19,549 nucleotides of DNA from JBBIRT01 sp037441725 (GTDB taxonomy: Bacteria; Desulfobacterota; BSN033; UBA1163). Each line of letters opens with the position of its first letter. The stretch's first letter is position 1. Of the stretch, positions 1 to 6,892 are shown one piece after another. The stretch covers positions 1 through 19,549 of the forward strand of contig JBBIRT010000061.1 of assembly GCA_037441725.1 (NCBI GenBank). The letters run 5' to 3'. The notes under the pieces were generated by a model, which made no database searches, was not told where the DNA came from, and saw only the letters and a program-made list of their open reading frames with translations. Both the position numbers and the translations under genes were made by a program.

Positions 1-234
1 TTTGGTATTTGGAATTTTTGACTCAACATATTTTCCAGCCGTAAAGTGCGCCTCACTCCACCCATGGTCATTGTAAGGACCAACCAGGATTACCCCAAAA
101 ACAAACGGAGCAGGGGGTTGAGCTTTTGCTTCCTCTTTAGCTGGTTCAGGTTCCTTCTTACCACAAGCGATCAACAGAAGAGCCAACGTCGAAAAAACCA
201 CTATACCCTTCCAAAGACTCATCCTCTTTCTCAT
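1..234 (-). CDS. BMP-family ABC transporter substrate-binding lipoprotein (5' part only)
   Basis: The first 78 codons of a gene that continues beyond the left edge of the window. The N-terminus is a lipoprotein signal: basic residues (MRKRM), a hydrophobic stretch, then a lipobox LIAC with the lipidated cysteine at residue 24. A short charged, proline-rich linker follows. The domain then opens with FGVILVGPYNDHGWSEAH, the typical first strand and loop of BMP-family (Med/TmpC/PnrA-like) periplasmic binding proteins. Members of this family bind nucleosides or other small solutes and feed an ABC permease; the ligand cannot be told from this fragment. The start at 234 is chosen because an AGGAGGT sequence (241-247 on the complement) lies six bases upstream. 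The ATG at 239 meets a stop after two codons. A strong promoter lies upstream (360-388). Family fairly sure, substrate unknown. Confidence 0.8.
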   Translation of the reverse strand, partial: MRKRMSLWKGIVVFSTLALLLIACGKKEPEPAKEEAKAQPPAPFVFGVILVGPYNDHGWSEAHFTAGKYVESKIPNTK

Positions 235-321
235 CTCATTACCTCCTGATTTTTTATTTAAACCATGCATATCCCCGCCCCAAATGGTCGAATTCCTCTT
301 TACCCCTCATATCATCCTCAG

Positions 322-343
322 CCTGAAAGTCAGTCCTTTCAGG
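322..343 (-). other. 8-bp perfect hairpin in the leader of the BMP lipoprotein gene
   Basis: CCTGAAAG and CTTTCAGG form a perfect 8-bp stem around a 6-base loop. It lies about 10-30 bases after the predicted start of the transcript from the 360-388 promoter. There is no run of T after it on either strand, so it does not look like an intrinsic terminator. It could be an operator for a dimeric regulator or a 5'-stabilising stem; the sequence does not decide between these. Confidence 0.5.
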
Positions 344-359
344 ATAAAAGGGTAAAGGC

Positions 360-388
360 AGTATAGTATAAAAGGATTAAAGTGTCAA
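360..388 (-). promoter_or_regulatory. Sigma-70-type promoter for the BMP lipoprotein gene
   Basis: On the minus strand: -35 TTGACA (383-388), a 17-base spacer, -10 TATACT (360-365). The -35 is a perfect match, the -10 matches five of six, and the spacing is optimal. The predicted start near 353 gives a leader of about 120 bases that contains the 322-343 hairpin. The promoter lies just after the stop of the small gene at 399-602, so the lipoprotein gene can be expressed independently of it. Confidence 0.75.
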
Positions 389-398
389 AGAAAAATCA

Positions 399-602
399 TT
401 AAGAGGTCATATAGTTTAAAGCCTTTTTCAGGTGTTCATTTGATCTTATAATTTTCTCCATGGCGAATTCTATCTCTTCCTTTACTTGATGAATACCCAT
501 CTCTTGAGCAGTCTGAGCCCATCTTTTATATTCTTCTGCATGGCTCTCGTTGTGTTCAATCCAGTGTTCAATGATGACTAACAGCTTTTTTCTCTGATCC
601 AT
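399..602 (-). CDS. Small helical, histidine-rich conserved-type hypothetical protein
   Basis: A 67-residue protein rich in Glu, Lys and His with no signal peptide or membrane segment, so probably cytosolic. It reads as two amphipathic helices (about residues 3-33 and 37-65) separated by a glycine turn, MGIHQ. Three histidines (13, 17 and 21, in EHWIEHNESHAEEY) are spaced i, i+4, i+8 on one helix face, and His57 lies in the second helix. This would suit a four-helix or hairpin metal- or cofactor-binding fold, but that is inference. The start is supported by GGGAGG (608-613 on the complement) five bases upstream, and the composition looks like a genuine protein. I recall similar short proteins in anaerobes but cannot name the family or function. 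Confidence 0.7.
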   Translation of the reverse strand: MDQRKKLLVIIEHWIEHNESHAEEYKRWAQTAQEMGIHQVKEEIEFAMEKIIRSNEHLKKALNYMTS

Positions 603-661
603 TTCCTCCTCCCAATCTTTGAATGTTTGGGTTAAGCGATAGAAATCGATTCACCCACTCA

Positions 662-690
662 AGCTTATCATCTTGTTTATCAGAGGTCAA
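662..690 (-). promoter_or_regulatory. Possible weak promoter for the small helical protein gene
   Basis: TTGACC (685-690) and TAAGCT (662-667) on the minus strand with a 17-base spacer. The -35 is good (5/6), the -10 poor (3/6). It is placed about 60 bases before the ATG at 602. No better pair was seen between this gene and the divergent SDR promoter. Confidence 0.3.
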
Positions 691-710
691 ATAGAGGCTT
701 AGTCACTTCC

Positions 711-739
711 TTGACAAATCCTCTTTTTTTCCCTATAGT
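711..739 (+). promoter_or_regulatory. Strong sigma-70-type promoter for the SDR gene
   Basis: -35 TTGACA (711-716), 17-base spacer rich in T, -10 TATAGT (734-739). One mismatch to consensus over both boxes and ideal spacing. Expected transcription start near 746, leaving a leader of about 30 bases with AGGAGG at 761-766. Confidence 0.8.
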
Positions 740-775
740 CAACCCATCTTAAAAATCTCAAGGAGGATATTGGCA

Positions 776-1534
776 ATGAATGCATTTAGAAAAGTTGCCA
801 TTGTCACAGGCGCAGGGACTGGGATTGGGAAGTGTACCGCTCTTGCCCTTCTGCGAGAGGGGTATTTCGTGGTTCTTGCAGGCCGTCGTTTAGAACCTTT
901 AGAAATGACAAAAAAAGAGGCGGGTCCCTTTGAATCCCAAGCCTTGGTCATCCCGACTGATGTCACGGACCCTGCCTCGGTCCGTGCCTTATTCTCTAAA
1001 ACCAAAGAGAGATTTGGACGCCTTGACCTGTTATTCAACAATGCAGGCACTGGAGCACCCCATGTCCTCTTAGAGGATTTGACTTATGAGCAATGGAAGT
1101 CTGTCATCGATGTCAATCTAACGGGAGCTTTTCTATGCACCCAAGAGGCATTCAAAATCATGAAGAGCCAGACCCCCCAGGGAGGTCGAATCATTAACAA
1201 TGGCTCTGTCTCAGCCCATGTCCCACGGCCAAACTCCGCCCCCTACACAGCCAGCAAGCATGCCATTACAGGCCTGACCAAAGCAACTGCTTTGGATGGA
1301 CGCAAGTATAATATTGCATGCGGTCAGATTGATATTGGTAATGCAAATACGGAGATGTCAGCACGGATGAAGGAGGGTGTTCCTCAGGCGAATGGCTCCA
1401 TTGCCGTGGAGCCAACCATGGAGGTTGAATATGTCGCCCGTGCTGTGGTCTACATGGCAAGCTTGCCATTAGATGCCAATGTGCAATTTATCACCCTCAT
1501 GGCGACTAAAATGCCCTTCATCGGCCGAGGTTGA
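776..1534 (+). CDS. Short-chain dehydrogenase/reductase (SDR) family oxidoreductase
   Basis: A 252-residue classical SDR, the usual length for the family. The Rossmann nucleotide-binding motif TGAGTGIG is at residues 11-18. Arg37-Arg38 after the second strand suggest a preference for NADP(H). NNAG is at 88-91, followed by Asn114, catalytic Ser144, Tyr157 and Lys161 (YTASK). All four catalytic residues are present, so it should be an active NAD(P)-dependent alcohol/ketone oxidoreductase in the cytosol. The substrate cannot be inferred. ATG 776 is preferred because AGGAGG (761-766) lies nine bases before it; the in-frame TTG at 770 is only three bases away from AGGAGG. It has its own promoter (711-739) and converges with the peptidase gene, with 23 bases between the stops, so it appears monocistronic. 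Confidence 0.9.
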   Translation: MNAFRKVAIVTGAGTGIGKCTALALLREGYFVVLAGRRLEPLEMTKKEAGPFESQALVIPTDVTDPASVRALFSKTKERFGRLDLLFNNAGTGAPHVLLEDLTYEQWKSVIDVNLTGAFLCTQEAFKIMKSQTPQGGRIINNGSVSAHVPRPNSAPYTASKHAITGLTKATALDGRKYNIACGQIDIGNANTEMSARMKEGVPQANGSIAVEPTMEVEYVARAVVYMASLPLDANVQFITLMATKMPFIGRG

Positions 1535-1546
1535 TGGATAATCCAT
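1534..1546. other. Short inverted repeat between convergent stop codons
   Basis: ATGGAT and ATCCAT flank a single central base directly at the SDR stop codon. This is the only symmetry in the 23-base convergent gap. The one-base loop is too tight for a good hairpin and no T-run follows, so a terminator role is doubtful. Confidence 0.2.
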
Positions 1547-1557
1547 TAACGCCTGAT

Positions 1558-2802
1558 TCAAATCTGAAATATTTCTTGTGCTACTGGGGTTAAAATTTCA
1601 TACCCCTTTTCAGTCACAACTACTGTATTCTCAATTCCTACAGATCCCTCTCCGGGAAAGACCATCTTGGGCTCTAAAGAAAAGGTCATTCCCACTTCCA
1701 GTGGATAGGAGTGACCTTGAGCGAGGAAAGGCAATTCATTCAATTCTAAGCCGATGCCATGTGCTATAAAACGGGTCTGTAAACCTGATGGTCCCAAATA
1801 ATTTTTTTTGTAACCCAATCTTTCTGCCAATTGAAGCGTCTTGATAAAGAGCTCCTCACAATCTGCCCCGGGTTTGGTCTCCTCAAGCATGGCATCGTGG
1901 ATCTCTTTACAGGCCTGATAGGCATCGATGAATTTCTGTTCCATCTTCCCGATAGAAAACATTCGGGTTTCATCCACTTGGTAACCATGATAGCATGTTC
2001 CAAAATCGATGAGGATTGGCTCATGGGCCTTGATGATTTTAAAACTCGCCCCAACTGGGAAGGCAGGGGAAAGTCCCAACCCCCCCATGGGAGAATCTGA
2101 CTGACTGACAATTCCTCCTGTAAGACCACTCAATACATGCCAAGTGTAGGCCTCATAATTAAGGGATCTGACCCTTAAAAGACCCTCATGACCATTTTTC
2201 TTTGCCACCGCTTCTAAAAGCCCCCCCAGCTCAATCTCCGTCATCCCCTCTTTTAAAATCTTTTTCGCCCCCTGGTAAACGGATTCCCCTATTTTCCCGG
2301 CCTTTCTCATAAGATTGATCTCAAATTGAGTCTTGATCTTTCTGGCTTCTTGAAAGATGTTTGAGGCATCCACTATCTGAACATTAGAGAGAAGCTCCTG
2401 ATATCTGAAATAATCCCTTACTGGAAGGACATCGAACTCCAAGCCCATCCTTTTGGGAAAGCTACCCAGATGGTTTTGAATCAACGAGGGAATCTCTCGG
2501 GAGGATTTATAGGGGACAATCTCTCTTAATGGGGATTCCAACTTTGCTCGTTCCAGTTCCCTTTTGATCATCAAGAGGGGTTCTCCTTGGAATGGAACGA
2601 AGAGCAAACCCTCTTGGGTTGTTCCAGAAAGATAGTAGAAATTCATCTTCTGGATTACCAACAATGAGTCGATCTCTTCCCTTTCCATTTCAGATCTGAT
2701 CTTCGCTAAACGGCTCTCAATCTCCTTTATCGGAACATATTGAAACCCCAGTGAAAGACTGATGATCTCCAAATTCTGTCTTACCCAATCTTCATGTTCC
2801 AT
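1558..2802 (-). CDS. M24-family Xaa-Pro dipeptidase/aminopeptidase
   Basis: A 414-residue metallopeptidase of the creatinase/prolidase fold. Residues about 25-150 form the creatinase N-terminal domain, including DSLLVIQKMNFYYLSG. Residues about 160-410 are the pita-bread catalytic domain. All five dinuclear metal ligands are present: Asp266 (LIDFG), Asp277 (QVDETR), His348 (AHGIG), Glu377 (SLEPK) and Glu391 (GIENT). Family members cleave X-Pro bonds in peptides; some are specialised on other amides, so the exact substrate is open. There is no signal peptide, so it is cytosolic. ATG 2802 is chosen because AGGAGG (2812-2817 on the complement) lies nine bases upstream. The reading frame extends six codons further, to a GTG at 2820, but that would place the ribosome site inside the gene. 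It is divergent from the IMP dehydrogenase gene across a 180-bp AT-rich region. Confidence 0.88.
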   Translation of the reverse strand: MEHEDWVRQNLEIISLSLGFQYVPIKEIESRLAKIRSEMEREEIDSLLVIQKMNFYYLSGTTQEGLLFVPFQGEPLLMIKRELERAKLESPLREIVPYKSSREIPSLIQNHLGSFPKRMGLEFDVLPVRDYFRYQELLSNVQIVDASNIFQEARKIKTQFEINLMRKAGKIGESVYQGAKKILKEGMTEIELGGLLEAVAKKNGHEGLLRVRSLNYEAYTWHVLSGLTGGIVSQSDSPMGGLGLSPAFPVGASFKIIKAHEPILIDFGTCYHGYQVDETRMFSIGKMEQKFIDAYQACKEIHDAMLEETKPGADCEELFIKTLQLAERLGYKKNYLGPSGLQTRFIAHGIGLELNELPFLAQGHSYPLEVGMTFSLEPKMVFPGEGSVGIENTVVVTEKGYEILTPVAQEIFQI

Positions 2803-2836
2803 CTTCTTTCTCCTCCTCACTCATTTTAAAAGAAAA

Positions 2837-2865
2837 ATTATAACCCTTTTAGCAAAGGATTACGA
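2837..2865 (-). promoter_or_regulatory. Probable promoter for the M24 peptidase gene
   Basis: A perfect TATAAT on the minus strand (2837-2842). The -35 position at 17 bases (2860-2865) is TCGTAA, a weak match. The expected start near 2830 gives a leader of about 28 bases. Support rests mainly on the -10 box and its distance from the gene. Confidence 0.4.
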
Positions 2866-2948
2866 AGACATTTTAAAAAATAAAGATTAAAAAGAACCAT
2901 TGAAAAATTAAAAGAGTTGGTGAAGAATTAGGTTAACAAAAACCTTTC

Positions 2949-2977
2949 TTGACATAAAATTCTCTTTTTTTTAATAT
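2949..2977 (+). promoter_or_regulatory. Strong promoter abutting the IMP dehydrogenase start codon
   Basis: -35 TTGACA (2949-2954), 17-base spacer, -10 TAATAT (2972-2977). The ATG of the gene begins only five bases after the -10 box, so transcription should begin within 0-3 bases of the start codon. The intervening bases contain no Shine-Dalgarno sequence. The expected mRNA is leaderless. Confidence 0.75.
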
Positions 2978-2982
2978 ATAAC

Positions 2983-4512
2983 ATGGCAAAACGGATTATT
3001 AGAGAACCTTCTTTTCCACTCTCCTCCTACGATGTTGTCCCTTTTAACGAAAGACCATCAGGTTATCGGGGCCTCATCACCCTTCCGGGTTATATCCCGA
3101 GAGATTTATCACCAGATTCCATCCATATCTCTGTTCCTCTTATAAAATATAGACCTGGCCAGGACGAACCTTTGATAAGGCTAAACATTCCGGTGATGAG
3201 TGCAGCCATGCAAGCAGTTTCTGGTCAACAGATGGCAAAAGAGCTGGCAAGGCTGGGAGGGATGTCGGTCATCTATTGCAGTCAACCCATTTCGGATCAG
3301 GCGGAAATGGTCCGCACGGTCAAGCGTCATAAGGGGGCTTTTGTGGAGGTAGAAGTCGTCTCCCCTGAAGACAGAATCGAATATGTGGCCGAAAGAATGA
3401 GGAAGACCGGATACTCGAAGTTTTTTGTCACAGAAGGTCGGCAGCAACATGGCCTTTTTCTGGGAATGATCACTGACAATGATTTTGATGAAAAGATCCA
3501 TCGTGGTCTGACCGTAAAGGATCGAATGCGACCGGTCAACCAGTTAGATGTCGCCTATGATCATGAGATTGGATATGATATCAAGAAAGCCAATGATCTG
3601 GCCAAAGAGAGCCATCACAGTGCCCTTCCCATTCTTTACGATGATGGAAGGTTGAGGGATGTCATCTTTAGACGCGATATCCGAGAGCATCGGGAGTATA
3701 AGACCGAGCTACTCGATTCCAAAAAGCGTCTGATGGTTGCGGCTGCCATAAACACCCATGATTACAAGGAGAGAACGAAGGCTCTATTTGATGCGGAAGT
3801 CGATCTCTTAGTGATTGACACCTCTCAAGGCTGGACGGATTATGTTGAGGAAACAGCAAAACATATTCAGAGGGAATATCCCCAAATCCCTTTCATTGGA
3901 GGAAATGTGGTCAGTGCAGAAGGGTTTAAGTTTCTTGTTGAAACCTGTGGAGTCTATGCAGTCAAGGCAGGGATGGGAATCGGCTCCATCTGCATCACCC
4001 CTCATCAAATCGGCATTGCACGCGGTCAGGATCGGGCTATAGAAGAAGTGGCCCAGGCTCGAGATGCATATCTTAAGGAAACGGGCATCTATATCCCGAT
4101 TATTGCTGATGGAGGAATACGAAGCGTTCGGGATATGCTGGTGGCCCTGGCCCTTGGAGCGGATGTGGTCATGCTGGGCCGGTTCCTGGCAGGGACCAAT
4201 GAAAGCCCAACTGAAATCAATTTCAATATGTCTCCACCTAAAAAACCTTACTGGGGTGAAGGCTCTGCCAGGGCAAGACTCTGGCGAGAAAAAAGGGGAT
4301 ATAATTATGAATTTGATGAAGGCGTGGAGGCCTGGGTCGACTATGTGGGCCCCCTCGAACGCTATCTCAACCAGGCTATGATTCAGTTAAAGGATGGAAT
4401 CCGAAAATCAGGCACCCGCACCATTGATGGCCTTCACCGAGATGCCATTGTTGAAGTCATCTCAGAAGAAGAGGCTGGCCCAAGCGTCCTTCTCGAAAGA
4501 TCCACAAAATAA
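2983..4512 (+). CDS. guaB: IMP dehydrogenase, divergent ~500-residue type
   Basis: A 509-residue TIM-barrel enzyme with inserted CBS domains. IMP dehydrogenase oxidises IMP to XMP with NAD, the committed step of GMP synthesis. Visible motifs: N-terminal IIREPS and NIPVMSAAMQAVSG; tandem CBS region at about 118-230; IDTSQG with Asp279; GGNVVSAEG; active-site loop GMGIGSICIT with catalytic Cys337 and Thr339; RGQ just after; IIADGGIR with Asp376. It departs from the E. coli type. The phosphate-binding Gly-Ser is Gly399-Arg400 (MLGRFLAG). The mobile flap reads YWGEGSARARLW then KRGYNYEFDEGVEAWV, lacking a plain Arg-Tyr-Phe motif. Proteins with the YWGEGSARAR signature exist in many anaerobes and are annotated as IMP dehydrogenase; I know of them only by annotation. 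It is monocistronic, with its own promoter and probably a leaderless mRNA. GMP reductase is the main alternative activity. Confidence 0.85.
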   Translation: MAKRIIREPSFPLSSYDVVPFNERPSGYRGLITLPGYIPRDLSPDSIHISVPLIKYRPGQDEPLIRLNIPVMSAAMQAVSGQQMAKELARLGGMSVIYCSQPISDQAEMVRTVKRHKGAFVEVEVVSPEDRIEYVAERMRKTGYSKFFVTEGRQQHGLFLGMITDNDFDEKIHRGLTVKDRMRPVNQLDVAYDHEIGYDIKKANDLAKESHHSALPILYDDGRLRDVIFRRDIREHREYKTELLDSKKRLMVAAAINTHDYKERTKALFDAEVDLLVIDTSQGWTDYVEETAKHIQREYPQIPFIGGNVVSAEGFKFLVETCGVYAVKAGMGIGSICITPHQIGIARGQDRAIEEVAQARDAYLKETGIYIPIIADGGIRSVRDMLVALALGADVVMLGRFLAGTNESPTEINFNMSPPKKPYWGEGSARARLWREKRGYNYEFDEGVEAWVDYVGPLERYLNQAMIQLKDGIRKSGTRTIDGLHRDAIVEVISEEEAGPSVLLERSTK

Positions 4513-4582
4513 TCTTCCTTCTATCCTTCCTCTCCCTCAAGCCTCATGATCTTCCATAAACCCAGTATTCCTTAAGCCTTAT

Positions 4583-5686
4583 TCATCTCTTTTCCTCCTC
4601 TGATTGGGTATTTAGGTTATGGTTAAAGTTGCGAAGCTCTTTATGAGCTGACTCCTCCATACTTCTGAATATTTCAATGACCGATAAAAAGAGGACTAAA
4701 ACCATCGGACCCATAATAAATCCGATGATTCCAAAGAGCTTGATCCCTCCCAGGACGCTGAAGAAAATGGCCAGATACGGCATCTTCGTCCTGTTGCCAA
4801 TGATCAAGGGTCTCAATAGATTGTCAACCAGACTGATCCCGAGCGCTCCCATCACAGCCAGCAATATTCCCTTGAAAATGGCTCCTTCTGCTAATAGATA
4901 AATGGCTGCAGGGGCCCATATAATAAAGGGACCAGCCACAGGTAAGAAAGAAGCAAGGGCCATCATCGCCCCCCACAGGATGGGCGATGTGATCCCCACA
5001 ATCGCAAAGGCAATCCCTCCCAGGGTTCCCTGAACCATGGCAACAATCACACCCCCATAAATCGTTGAGATGATCAAATCCTTGACCCGTTGCTCCAATC
5101 CCTCTTTCTGATTTTCAGAAAAGGGAAGATATTCTCGAACTTTCTTGAAGAGGGTGGGTCCATCTTTCAGGAAGAAAAAAATCGAAAATGCCATGATGAT
5201 GAAATGAAAGGCCACGGTTAAAATCTCACGGATCCCTCTGGTTAGTCCTCCGATCAAATCCTTTCCCAATCGGGAGATCTGATCCATCACCGCCTGGTCA
5301 AGCTCATTGACCCGAAGGTTCAGCAGAGATGTCACCCTTTCAATGAGAGCCACCACGCTTGGGTGCTGAAGCAAGTTCTTTATCGCATCCAGTTTTCCGC
5401 TGGCCAGGGTATCCGACAGGGCCGTCAATTCCTTGACCAGCAGAAAAGTGAGATAAGAGAAGGGACCCAGGATGAGGATCAAGATCAGACAGAGAACGAG
5501 TGCGGAGGTGATCGCCCTTTGACGGAGCAGCTTGAGGATAAAGGTATAGAGGGGATAGAACAGGATCGAAAACACGATCGCCCATGCAATGGGAGTCAAA
5601 AAGGGTTTCCAGACCTGATAGTTTAGATACCCAAGGAGGAAGACCAAAACAATTAAAGTAAAAAAATAGAATCGATTCACAGTCAT
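4583..5686 (-). CDS. AI-2E family transporter (UPF0118-type permease)
   Basis: A 367-residue inner-membrane protein. Two N-terminal helices (about 5-22 and 30-52) and a third at 60-85 are followed by a soluble, amphipathic stretch (about 88-150, KELTALSDTL and onwards). Four or five further helices lie in the C-terminal half, including a glycine- and proline-rich segment (ASFLPVAGPFIIWAPAAIYL) and SVLGGIKLFGIIGFIMGPM. This pattern and length are typical of PF01594. Members include the proposed AI-2 exporter TqsA, Na+/H+ antiporters and many uncharacterised permeases, so the substrate is open. The ribosome site is weak (GAGGGG about eleven bases before the ATG at 5686) and no other in-frame start exists. 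It lies downstream of the mscS-type gene in the same direction, after a 266-base gap, and converges with guaB. Confidence 0.85.
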   Translation of the reverse strand: MTVNRFYFFTLIVLVFLLGYLNYQVWKPFLTPIAWAIVFSILFYPLYTFILKLLRQRAITSALVLCLILILILGPFSYLTFLLVKELTALSDTLASGKLDAIKNLLQHPSVVALIERVTSLLNLRVNELDQAVMDQISRLGKDLIGGLTRGIREILTVAFHFIIMAFSIFFFLKDGPTLFKKVREYLPFSENQKEGLEQRVKDLIISTIYGGVIVAMVQGTLGGIAFAIVGITSPILWGAMMALASFLPVAGPFIIWAPAAIYLLAEGAIFKGILLAVMGALGISLVDNLLRPLIIGNRTKMPYLAIFFSVLGGIKLFGIIGFIMGPMVLVLFLSVIEIFRSMEESAHKELRNFNHNLNTQSEEEKR

Positions 5687-5952
5687 AATGATTTCATCCC
5701 CTCTCTAAATTCTTTTTCATTTCCCTTTTTGGTTTCCTAAAATGATAAACCCATTTACCCCCACAACACCAGCCCATCCCCTTCTAAAGTTACTTCGTCA
5801 CCAATGTAAAAAAATCAGAACCTCTTTTCCATTTCACTTCTTCCCTGTAACTCTTTCTAAGTTCCAGATATCTTATCGCTCACTCATCAACGGACTGCTC
5901 AACCTTCTCCACCCTCCCTGGACCAACGAGTCTATCATGAAAGGGAGAACCT
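5687..5952. other. Gap between the MscS and AI-2E-type genes
   Basis: The gap holds no recognisable full gene. Seen in it: a hairpin at the end of the mscS-type gene (5936-5957, CATGAAAGG and CCTTCATG with one bulged A and a 5-base loop) and a 27-codon reading frame on the minus strand described separately. There are also long pyrimidine runs on the plus strand. No convincing promoter for the AI-2E-type gene was found, so read-through from upstream is possible. Confidence 0.4.
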
Positions 5953-5956
5953 TCAT
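5873..5956 (-). CDS. Possible 27-residue small ORF overlapping the mscS-type stop codon
   Basis: The reading frame starts at an ATG that shares four bases (ATGA) with the stop of the mechanosensitive channel gene. AAGGAGG lies four bases upstream, inside the channel gene's last codons. It would encode a 27-residue peptide beginning MKVLPFMIDSLVQGG. The peptide has no recognised motif or clear membrane segment. The spacing suggests translational coupling, but a frame this short can arise by chance, and the AAGGAGG also encodes conserved-looking residues of the upstream protein. Low confidence. Confidence 0.2.
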   Translation of the reverse strand: MKVLPFMIDSLVQGGWRRLSSPLMSER

Positions 5957-6840
5957 GGTCCCTCCTTTACAATTCGGAGAGGGGGTGCCTGCCCCTGTTT
6001 GTCCTGTCCCATATAGAGTGTGATATGGGGAAAAGGAATCTCAATATTTCTCTCATCAAACTTCTTTTTCAACCGTCGATTGAACTCCCGGCCCACTCGC
6101 CACTGTTTGATCGGTTTGGTTGTTGTCCGTGCTCGGATGATGACCGAAGAGTTTGCAAATTGATCCAGACCCAGCACTTCAATGGGTTCAATAATGTCAT
6201 CCTTATAGTCAGGATCGTTTCGCAACTCCTCGTCCACCTCTTTGATGACTTCGATGACTTCATCTACATCCTCTTTATAGGCAATGCCAATATCAAAGAC
6301 ATAACGTGAATATTCTTTGGTCATGTTGGTCACCACATCGATGTGACCGTTGGGTATATAGTGTACATTCCCTGACAGATCGCGTAGAATGGTTGTCTTG
6401 AGATTTATCTTTTCAACCAGACCTGATTTGCCCCCGATTTCCACCACGTCACCGACCCGGATCTGATCCTCTAATAGGATAAAGAATCCACTAATTACAT
6501 CTTTAACAAGACTCTGCGCACCGAATCCCACAGCCAGCCCGACAATCCCTGCTGCTGCTAAGACTGGACCAATCTCCACGCCCAGTTCTTTCAATACGGT
6601 CATAGCCGCAACAATCAGGATGGCAATGACTAATACATATCGGATAATCGAGCCGAGCGTCTGGGTGCGTTTCTGAAACTCCGGATCTTCTCTCTTTCTC
6701 AATGCCAACGAAATAAGACGACCGGAGAGAACTTTTGCTGCTTTCAAGGCAATCCCCACAAGGATCAAAATCAAAAGGATCTTTGTCCCACTCGACAACA
6801 ACCATTCAGTTCCTTTTTGAACGATAGCCTGAAAGTCCAT
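5953..6840 (-). CDS. MscS-family small-conductance mechanosensitive channel
   Basis: A 295-residue membrane protein matching E. coli MscS in size and plan. TM1 is at about 19-40 and TM2 at about 64-84. The pore-lining TM3 is at about 92-125, with the Gly/Ala-rich packing motif AAAGIVGLAVGFGAQSLVKD. The beta domain follows (RVGDVVEIGGKSGLVEKI, then YIPNGHI at 161-167) and then an alpha/beta cytoplasmic cage. Channels of this family open under membrane tension to release solutes during hypo-osmotic shock. Repeated AGGAGG sequences lie 4-7 bases before the ATG at 6840. It follows the P-type ATPase gene by 53 bases in the same direction, so the two may be co-transcribed in an ion/osmotic homeostasis operon. 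Substrate selectivity and gating cannot be read from sequence. Confidence 0.92.
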   Translation of the reverse strand: MDFQAIVQKGTEWLLSSGTKILLILILVGIALKAAKVLSGRLISLALRKREDPEFQKRTQTLGSIIRYVLVIAILIVAAMTVLKELGVEIGPVLAAAGIVGLAVGFGAQSLVKDVISGFFILLEDQIRVGDVVEIGGKSGLVEKINLKTTILRDLSGNVHYIPNGHIDVVTNMTKEYSRYVFDIGIAYKEDVDEVIEVIKEVDEELRNDPDYKDDIIEPIEVLGLDQFANSSVIIRARTTTKPIKQWRVGREFNRRLKKKFDERNIEIPFPHITLYMGQDKQGQAPPLRIVKEGP

Positions 6841-6874
6841 AAATCCTCCTCCTGTCTATAGTGAACGTTAAAAA

Positions 6875-6886
6875 ATGGGTACCCAT
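6875..6886. promoter_or_regulatory. 12-bp perfect palindrome upstream of the mscS-type gene
   Basis: ATGGGTACCCAT is perfectly symmetric and lies about 35 bases before the MscS ATG, in the 53-base gap after the ATPase. On the minus strand it is followed directly by a run of T. It could be an operator half-site pair. It could also be a weak terminator with a 4-bp stem and GTAC loop between the ATPase and channel genes. Neither use can be decided from one copy. Confidence 0.35.
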
Positions 6887-6892
6887 AAACCT

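Noticed and set aside
46..249. Plus-strand open frame of 67 codons at the left edge
   Set aside because: It is antisense to the BMP lipoprotein gene, whose signal peptide, lipobox and ribosome site are clear; the plus-strand translation is low-complexity and lacks signals.
739..1050. Minus-strand frame of 103 codons
   Set aside because: Antisense shadow of the SDR gene, which has all its catalytic motifs in the plus frame.
5742..6023. Plus-strand frame of 93 codons spanning the mscS-AI-2E gap
   Set aside because: No ribosome site, composition driven by pyrimidine runs, and it runs antisense into the mscS-type gene.
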